9,543 bases of DNA from Pseudomonadota bacterium (GTDB lineage Bacteria > Myxococcota > UBA9042 > PHBI01): assembly GCA_005788935.1 (NCBI GenBank), contig SYAK01000521.1, forward strand, positions 1 to 9,543. Reading direction: 5' to 3'. How positions within the stretch are numbered: the stretch's first letter is position 1; every line of letters begins with the position of its first letter. A program made the translations under genes and the position numbers. Below the pieces are notes generated by a model. That model ran no database searches, was not told where the DNA came from, and was given only the letters and a program-made list of their open reading frames with translations. Positions 6,873 through 9,543 of this stretch are shown here, one piece after another.

Positions 6873-7945
6873 GCTGGATTTCCCGTGGCACGACCCAGCC
6901 GCCTGGCGAGTCGGGGGCGCAGCGCCTCGATCGGACATTTCAGCGTGTCTTGCCAGTCGACTATTGTGGTCCCGTCTTCACGTGGGACATCGACAAGACC
7001 TACCTCGCGACCGAGATCCACTCGTGGCGAGGGCTCGTCGGCGTCCCCTTCGAATTCGCCATCGACAAGCGTGACATCGCGGGCACAGCCGCGCTCCTTC
7101 AGGCGCTGCGGCGCGGCATGGCCCCGCCCGGCCTCACCGAGGAGCGCCCGGTCCTCTTCGTCTCGGCGAGCCCGCCCGAGTTGAGGCGCGTCATCGAACG
7201 CAAGATGCTGCTCGACGGCGTCGCCTTCGATGGGATCACCTTCAAGGACCAGCTCGGGCTTCTGCTCCGGGGGCGGGTGCGGGCGCTGCGCGAGCAGGTC
7301 GGCTACAAGCTCGCGGCGCTGCTCATGAATCGTCGTGAACTGCCCGCGGGAGCAGACGAGTACCTGTTTGGCGACGACTCCGAGTCCGACGCGACGATCT
7401 ACGCGCTCTATGGCGACATCTGTGCGGGCCGCGTCCGCGGTCGCCTGCTCGACCGCGTGCTCACGCGCCTTGGGGTCGCCCGACCCGACGCCGCGCGCAT
7501 CGGGCGCCTCGCCGCGAACCTGCCCGAACGCGACTGCGTCCGCCTCGCGTTCATCAACCTCGAGGTCCACAAGCGCCCCGAGCGCTTCCGCGACCATGGC
7601 CGGACCGCGCCCTGTTTCGACAGTCTCCAGATGGCGCTCGTCCTGCGCGAGCGCGGGCTTCTCCCCGCCGCCGCCGTGGTGGCCGTGGCCGACCAGATGG
7701 CTCGCCAGTTCGCCCACCGTCAGCCGAACCTCATGCGCAGTGTCAGCGACGCGCTGCTCCGGGGCCTCGTGGCGCCCGCCACCATTTCGGCGGTCTGGGA
7801 GGCGCTGCGGGCTGGCGGGCTGGCCCCCGATCACTTCACGCTCGCCGTGCCCCTGGACGCTGGCGCGCGCGCGCCGAGCCCGCTTGCGCTCGGTCCGCAC
7901 GGCGCCATGACGCCCGCCACGCTGCTCGCCGATGCCCTACCCTGA
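6869..7945 (+). CDS. HAD-superfamily phosphatase, possibly phosphatidate phosphatase (App1/DUF2183-like)
   Basis: This 358-aa protein shows the HAD phosphatase motifs in order: motif I T-W-D40-I-D42-K-T44 (nucleophile Asp and general acid Asp), motif II V-S-A-S (98-101), motif III Lys147 in G-Y-K-L-A, and motif IV F-G-D-D-S-E-S-D (167-174) for Mg2+. Such enzymes remove phosphate through an aspartyl-phosphate intermediate. The D-x-D-x-T spacing and the short insert before motif II resemble the App1-type phosphatidate phosphatases. That likeness, with the place after an acyltransferase and gpsA, suggests action on phosphatidate, lysophosphatidate or glycerol phosphate. The C-terminal half (about 200-358) is helical, contains a long Val/Ala-rich stretch, and shows no domain I recognise. 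There is no signal peptide, so it is probably cytosolic. It starts with TTG on the gpsA stop codon. HAD membership is strong; the substrate is only inferred. Confidence 0.8.
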   Translation: MSWISRGTTQPPGESGAQRLDRTFQRVLPVDYCGPVFTWDIDKTYLATEIHSWRGLVGVPFEFAIDKRDIAGTAALLQALRRGMAPPGLTEERPVLFVSASPPELRRVIERKMLLDGVAFDGITFKDQLGLLLRGRVRALREQVGYKLAALLMNRRELPAGADEYLFGDDSESDATIYALYGDICAGRVRGRLLDRVLTRLGVARPDAARIGRLAANLPERDCVRLAFINLEVHKRPERFRDHGRTAPCFDSLQMALVLRERGLLPAAAVVAVADQMARQFAHRQPNLMRSVSDALLRGLVAPATISAVWEALRAGGLAPDHFTLAVPLDAGARAPSPLALGPHGAMTPATLLADALP

Positions 7946-8031
7946 GCCCGCGGTGCGCGGAGACGCTTGCCTTTGGGCGCGCGACGACCGATGAATGGGC
8001 CCTCGTCCAGATCCACCCGTCGGAGGATTGC
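7946..8031 (+). other. Intergenic gap before the SUI1 gene
   Basis: This 86-nt gap starts with a small hairpin CCGCG-GTG-CGCGG (7948-7960) lacking a T-run, so it is not a clear terminator. TTGCCT (7967-7972) with GATGAA (7990-7995) at 17-nt spacing is a weak promoter-like pair. The gap could mark the end of the lipid operon or simply an intra-operon spacer. Confidence 0.35.
8022..8026 (+). promoter_or_regulatory. Shine-Dalgarno site deciding the GTG start of the SUI1 gene
   Basis: GGAGG lies 5 nt before GTG 8032, a strong match at a short but workable distance. It fixes the start of the SUI1-family gene, which has no ATG in frame near this point. Confidence 0.75.
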
Positions 8032-8418
8032 GTGGCCAAGCGTGGCGACTTCATCGATCCCGAGGCCGCATCCTCGCCGTTCGCGGCCCTCGCAGGGCTC
8101 CGCGGCGCACTCCCCGCGGCATCGTCACCTGCGACGCCCGCCCGCCTGTCGCCTCCCGAGCCCGCCTCGACGCTGTCGAAGGCGCCGGCCCGGGCCGTGC
8201 TGCGGCTCGAACGCAAGGGGCACGGTGGCCGCGACGCGACCCGCGTGAGCCACCTCGAGCTCGCGGCCTCCGACCTCGACGCCTGGCTCGTCGACGCGAA
8301 GAAGGCGCTCGGCTGCGGCGGGGCGGTCGACGGGGCCGATCTCATCCTGCAGGGCGACGTCCGCGATCGCCTCGCCACCTGGCTCGCGGCCCGCGGTGTC
8401 CGCCGCGTCACGCGCTGA
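8032..8418 (+). CDS. yciH: SUI1/YciH-family translation initiation factor homologue
   Basis: This 128-aa protein holds one SUI1 domain (about residues 53-128), the fold of eukaryotic eIF1 and bacterial YciH, which binds the small ribosomal subunit and affects start-codon selection. The conserved blocks are plain: R-K-G-H-G-G-R-D-A-T-R-V (61-72), K-K-A-L-G-C-G-G-A-V (90-99) and I-L-Q-G-D (105-109), ending in an A-R-G-V segment. The first 50 residues are an Ala/Pro/Ser-rich, probably disordered extension containing P-F-A-A-L-A (16-21), which makes the protein about 20 residues longer than E. coli YciH. It starts at GTG 8032 with GGAGG upstream. It follows the HAD phosphatase by 86 nt and precedes the aminopeptidase by 49 nt on the same strand. 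Whether it shares their transcript is not clear. The family is certain; the physiological role of bacterial members is less settled than that of eIF1. Confidence 0.95.
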   Translation: MAKRGDFIDPEAASSPFAALAGLRGALPAASSPATPARLSPPEPASTLSKAPARAVLRLERKGHGGRDATRVSHLELAASDLDAWLVDAKKALGCGGAVDGADLILQGDVRDRLATWLAARGVRRVTR

Positions 8419-8455
8419 ACCCTGCCGTGCCATTTGACCGTATTCCTTGAAGAAC

Positions 8456-8459
8456 GGAG
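8456..8459 (+). promoter_or_regulatory. Shine-Dalgarno site of the aminopeptidase gene
   Basis: GGAG stands 8 nt before ATG 8468 in CGGAGCCCCCGCC, supporting this start. The first two bases could also pair upstream within an imperfect hairpin (8438-8457: CCGT/ACGG and TTC/GAA arms), which might reduce access; that effect is speculative. Confidence 0.65.
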
Positions 8460-8467
8460 CCCCCGCC

Positions 8468-9543
8468 ATGTCGACCGAGATCCGCTTTGCCGCCGCCTCT
8501 GACGCCCTCGCCGCGGCCGACCACTGGCATTTCATCGGCACCGTCTCCGCGCTGACCGCGATGGGCGAGGAGGCGGGTCGGGCTTTCCCCGAGGCCCTCC
8601 TGCCGCTCTGGCCGCACCTCCTCGAGGGCCTCTCCCCCACCGAAGGCGCCGCGAGCCACGCGACCCTCCTCGTCCTGCCGCCCGCGTCCCCCGAGGCCGC
8701 CCCGCGCACGGTCCGCATCCAGGTCCTCGCCCTCCCAGCGACCGCCTCCCGCCACAACGCCCCGAGCCGTGCCGACGCCCTGCTCGCCGCGACGCGCGGG
8801 CGCTTCCTCCGCGGGGTCCACGCCGCCATCCTCGTCCCCGAGCCCGCCCTGTCAGCCGACCATCTCGAGGCGTGGGTCCTCGCCACGTCCCTCGCGCTCG
8901 CCCGCGCCTGCCCGCTGTTTTCCCGCCGCGCCACCCCGCGCCGCAACCCCGACCGGACCCCGCCCGCGCCGACCCTCCACATCGGCGCCGCCGGCCTTGA
9001 TCTCGCCGTACTTCAGCCGCGCCTCGAGGCCATCACGGACGCTGTCCGCCTCGCCTGCCGTCTTGTCGACACGCCGCCGAACGCGCTCGGGGTCGACGCC
9101 TTCGTCGCCGAATGCGAACAGGTCGCCGCCCGCCACAGCGCCGCCATCCGCGTCCTGCGCATGGACGCCCTCGCCGCTGGCGGTTTCGGTGGCCTCGTCG
9201 CCGTCGGCAAGGCGGCCGAGGAAGAGCCCGCCCTCGTCCATCTCCAGTGGTCTCCGCCTGGCGAATCCCTTGACGAGCCGGTGGCCTGGGTCGGCAAGGG
9301 CCTCGTCTTCGACACCGGCGGGCTCTCGCTCAAGGGCAAGACCGACATGCCGTGCATGAAGATGGACATGGGCGGGGCCGCCGCGGTGCTCGCCGCCTTC
9401 GACGCCGCCTGCCGCCTCGGCTACCCGCGCCGCATCGACGCCATCCTGTGCCTCGCCGAGAACGCCATCGGGCCCGCGGCTCTCCGCCCCGACGACATCA
9501 TCGCGCTGCACGGCGGCAAGACGGTCGAGGTCAACAACACCGA
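8468..9543 (+). CDS. M17 leucyl aminopeptidase, NPEPL1-like (3' truncated by the window)
   Basis: The frame is open from ATG 8468 to the last base, giving 358 complete codons of a metallopeptidase that removes N-terminal residues from peptides using two metal ions. The variable N-terminal domain spans about residues 1-180. The C-terminal catalytic domain shows V-G-K277-G, F-D282-T-G-G-L-S-L-K289, M-K-M-D300-M-G-G-A-A-A, and L-A-E-N-A-I-G-P. The spacing of these residues equals that of bovine LAP K250, D255, K262 and D273. The window ends after N-N-T, inside the codon matching Asp332, so the N-T-D-A-E-G-R motif with the last ligands and the active-site Arg is cut off. The K-G-K-T-x-M-P-x-M-K stretch and G-P-x-A-x-R-P-D-D-I resemble the NPEPL1-type branch more than E. 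coli PepA, whose equivalents read differently. It is expected in the cytoplasm, in peptide turnover. M17 membership is very secure; the subgroup is inferred from memory of the motifs. Confidence 0.94.
   Translation, partial: MSTEIRFAAASDALAAADHWHFIGTVSALTAMGEEAGRAFPEALLPLWPHLLEGLSPTEGAASHATLLVLPPASPEAAPRTVRIQVLALPATASRHNAPSRADALLAATRGRFLRGVHAAILVPEPALSADHLEAWVLATSLALARACPLFSRRATPRRNPDRTPPAPTLHIGAAGLDLAVLQPRLEAITDAVRLACRLVDTPPNALGVDAFVAECEQVAARHSAAIRVLRMDALAAGGFGGLVAVGKAAEEEPALVHLQWSPPGESLDEPVAWVGKGLVFDTGGLSLKGKTDMPCMKMDMGGAAAVLAAFDAACRLGYPRRIDAILCLAENAIGPAALRPDDIIALHGGKTVEVNNT

Noticed and set aside
5667..7900. Long minus-strand open frames opposite gpsA and the HAD phosphatase gene
   Set aside because: The plus-strand products have clear family motifs across these spans. 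The antisense translations are Arg/Ala/Gly-rich with no recognisable motif.
7948..7960. Hairpin CCGCG-GTG-CGCGG as a terminator after the HAD phosphatase gene
   Set aside because: The stem has only 5 bp and no T-run follows. Short GC stems are frequent by chance here.
8434..8463. TTGACC as a -35 element for an aminopeptidase promoter
   Set aside because: A -10 at 16-18 nt would fall in GGAGCC-type sequence, with no TATAAT-like hexamer. The nearby TATTCC (8441-8446) has no -35 at proper spacing.

Overview
This window is strongly GC-rich with heavy G/C use at third codon positions. The mix of genes (a bacterial SUI1/YciH protein beside an NPEPL1-like M17 aminopeptidase, and a PlsB-type acyltransferase followed by gpsA) suggests a Gram-negative from the Myxococcota or related deltaproteobacterial groups. 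TolC and MlaC homologues confirm an outer membrane. The phylum call is an inference made without any database search.

Layout. A partial TPR-like protein enters from the left on the + strand and ends at 306. It meets, tail to tail, a three-gene minus-strand unit that reads right to left: a CrtI/amine-oxidase-like FAD (NAD(P)-binding) protein (3948 to 2470), a TolC-family outer-membrane factor (2477 to 1041, starting inside the previous gene) and an MlaC-like periplasmic phospholipid-binding protein (958 to 326). A 168-bp divergent spacer (3949-4116) separates it from a plus-strand unit: a PlsB-like acyltransferase (4117-5766), gpsA (5763-6872) and a HAD-superfamily phosphatase (6869-7945), each overlapping the next by 4 nt. 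After an 86-nt gap come a SUI1/YciH-family protein (8032-8418) and, 49 nt further on, an M17 leucyl aminopeptidase that runs off the right edge (8468 to 9543).

How the genes may work together. GpsA makes sn-glycerol-3-phosphate, the acyltransferase would acylate it (or its lyso product), and the HAD protein could dephosphorylate a phosphorylated intermediate. The opposite operon holds an envelope lipid-binding protein and an outer-membrane channel behind an oxidoreductase of the desaturase/isomerase fold. The central 3.9-kb spacer is therefore flanked by lipid synthesis on one side and lipid or hydrophobic-compound handling on the other. The last two genes (translation factor, peptidase) look like housekeeping genes.

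I saw no tRNA, rRNA, CRISPR array, insertion sequence or prophage gene. The window reads as a chromosomal core or near-core region. Its more unusual points are the FAD–TolC–MlaC operon without an Mla ABC transporter, and diverged motifs in the FAD protein and the acyltransferase.
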